The position numbers and the translations under genes were made by a program. Under the pieces are notes generated by a model. It was not told the origin of the DNA and ran no database searches. It saw only the letters and a list, made by a program, of their open reading frames with translations. Shown here piece after piece: positions 5,830 through 6,488 of a stretch of DNA of 6,488 nt (position 1 is the first letter of the stretch; each line of letters begins with the position of its first letter). Location: assembly GCA_021796315.1 (NCBI GenBank), contig JAJYOH010000356.1, positions 1 to 6,488 of the forward strand, written 5' to 3'. This DNA is from Chloroflexota bacterium (GTDB lineage: Bacteria > Chloroflexota > Anaerolineae > Anaerolineales > Villigracilaceae).

Positions 5830-5856
5830 TTTACATGCCCGCCACACGCATATTAC
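5830..5856 (+). promoter_or_regulatory. Weak candidate promoter of the exported-protein gene
   Basis: TTTACA (5830-5835) and TATTAC (5851-5856) are 15 bases apart, slightly short for a sigma70 promoter; another TTTACA lies at 5819-5824. This is the best pair found in the 94 bases between the hairpin and the gene, and would give a leader of about 40 bases. Confidence 0.3.
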
Positions 5857-5902
5857 CTGCTTGATCTAGAATCGCACTCATAACTCGAACAAGGAGGTTC
5901 GA

Positions 5903-6472
5903 ATGTCAAAGAGGTTCATGTGGTTCAAGAAGATTGTCGTGGTGGCTGTCGTGGCTGGTTTGGGTCTGTCGGCACTGCCGCTTGCGAGCGCCTTTGCCCT
6001 GGGTTTGAACGATACGGCTGCGCCTCCGGCGCCAGGCCAGATCTCCGATGCGAGGCTGGGGCAAATTTGGGCGAGAGAACAGATTGTGAATCAGCGCCTG
6101 GGTATGATGTTTGCCAGGTCAGATCCGATGCTTGCCAGGGCTCAAAAGCTGATCGACCGGGCCAAAGCCAATGGCAAGGACGTTTCCGCCGTACAGTCCG
6201 CACTGGATGCGTTGGCGGCGGCAGTCCAGCAGGCCCAGCCCGTTTATGAGGCCGGCCAAAGCGTAATCCGTTCGCATCAGGGATTCGACAGTGCTGGCAA
6301 CGTCACCGACGTGACCCAGGCCACAGCGAGTGTCAAGAGCGTCAGGGATATGTTCATGGAGATCAAACAGATTCTTCAAGCTCCGCGCAAAGCCCTGCGT
6401 GAAGCAGTCAAGGCCTTCCGCGATGCCAATAAGCCCGCAGGGACGTCTACTCCTGCTCAAAGCGGCGGATAA
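5903..6472 (+). CDS. Small exported helix-rich protein of unknown function
   Basis: A 189-residue protein with a clear Sec signal peptide: basic start MSKRFMWFKK, a hydrophobic core at about 11-27, and a probable signal-peptidase I site after AFA (30-32). There is no lipobox cysteine, and no cysteine at all, so it should be released or held at the cell surface rather than lipid-anchored. The mature part is Ala/Gln/Lys-rich and mostly helical (about 48-72, 75-90, 94-122, 138-176), probably a bundle, ending in a short flexible PAGTSTPAQSGG tail. I do not recognise a domain; in shape it resembles periplasmic helical proteins such as the Spy/CpxP class, but it lacks a motif that would support that name. 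The ATG at 5903 is well supported by AAGGAGG (5891-5897) five bases upstream, and the gene ends with tandem TAA TAA. It has no evident partner in the window; the nearest gene runs the opposite way. Confidence 0.82.
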   Translation: MSKRFMWFKKIVVVAVVAGLGLSALPLASAFALGLNDTAAPPAPGQISDARLGQIWAREQIVNQRLGMMFARSDPMLARAQKLIDRAKANGKDVSAVQSALDALAAAVQQAQPVYEAGQSVIRSHQGFDSAGNVTDVTQATASVKSVRDMFMEIKQILQAPRKALREAVKAFRDANKPAGTSTPAQSGG

Positions 6473-6488
6473 TAAGCCCCTCTCGTTT

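Noticed and set aside
5669..5869. Plus-strand frame with a stretch resembling part of a CBS domain (GGVPVIDRERRL)
   Set aside because: The match is too short, there is no ribosome site, and the rest of the frame does not continue the domain; the opposite strand reads better.
1..6488. CRISPR arrays, tRNA or rRNA genes
   Set aside because: I saw no regularly spaced direct repeats with spacers, and no tRNA- or rRNA-like sequence on either strand by eye.

Overview
The window looks like an accessory region of a bacterial chromosome, possibly from Chloroflexota or a similar environmental lineage. That is inferred only from the gene mix (ABATE/CGNR zinc-finger regulator, multidrug-type MFS exporter, CPBP-like membrane proteins, MNT nucleotidyltransferase, IS110 relic). 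No rRNA or housekeeping marker fixes the taxonomy. Base composition is uneven: the MFS and regulator genes are GC-rich, while the CPBP-like genes and the stretch next to the IS relic are clearly more AT-rich.

Layout. (1) 1-1157: an IS110-family transposase read on the + strand that has lost its N-terminal catalytic DEDD half; its first ~40 codons are unrelated DNA. (2) 1169-1201: a hairpin with a T-tract on the minus strand, probably the terminator of the next operon. (3) 1401-4141, minus strand: a probable operon in the order MFS exporter, CPBP-like protein A, CPBP-like protein B. Both CPBP-like proteins have eroded protease motifs, and the second ends at an amber codon followed by 46 more open codons. 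(4) 4142-4264: a divergent promoter region with four evenly spaced TAAC/GTTA half-sites. (5) 4265-4888, plus strand: an ABATE/CGNR zinc-finger regulator, very likely the local regulator of the exporter operon. (6) 4950-5079: an attC-like integron recombination site on the minus strand, with R''/L''/L'/R' boxes and a single bulged base in the expected arm. (7) 5080-5725, minus strand: no recognisable gene, then a truncated MNT-type nucleotidyltransferase (antitoxin-like) preceded by a small uncharacterised ORF. (8) 5903-6472, plus strand: a small exported, helix-rich protein of unknown function.

How it fits together. The best-supported functional unit is the regulator and exporter pair: the CGNR protein probably binds the shared intergenic region and controls itself and the MFS-CPBP operon, giving an efflux or stress-resistance module. 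The attC-like site and the broken nucleotidyltransferase point to a cassette or cassette relic inserted beside it, and the IS110 relic marks a second past insertion on the other side. The most unusual points are the attC-like site, the ordered operator-like array, the two motif-degenerate CPBP proteins behind an exporter, and the repeat of the promoter motif at the very start of the window.
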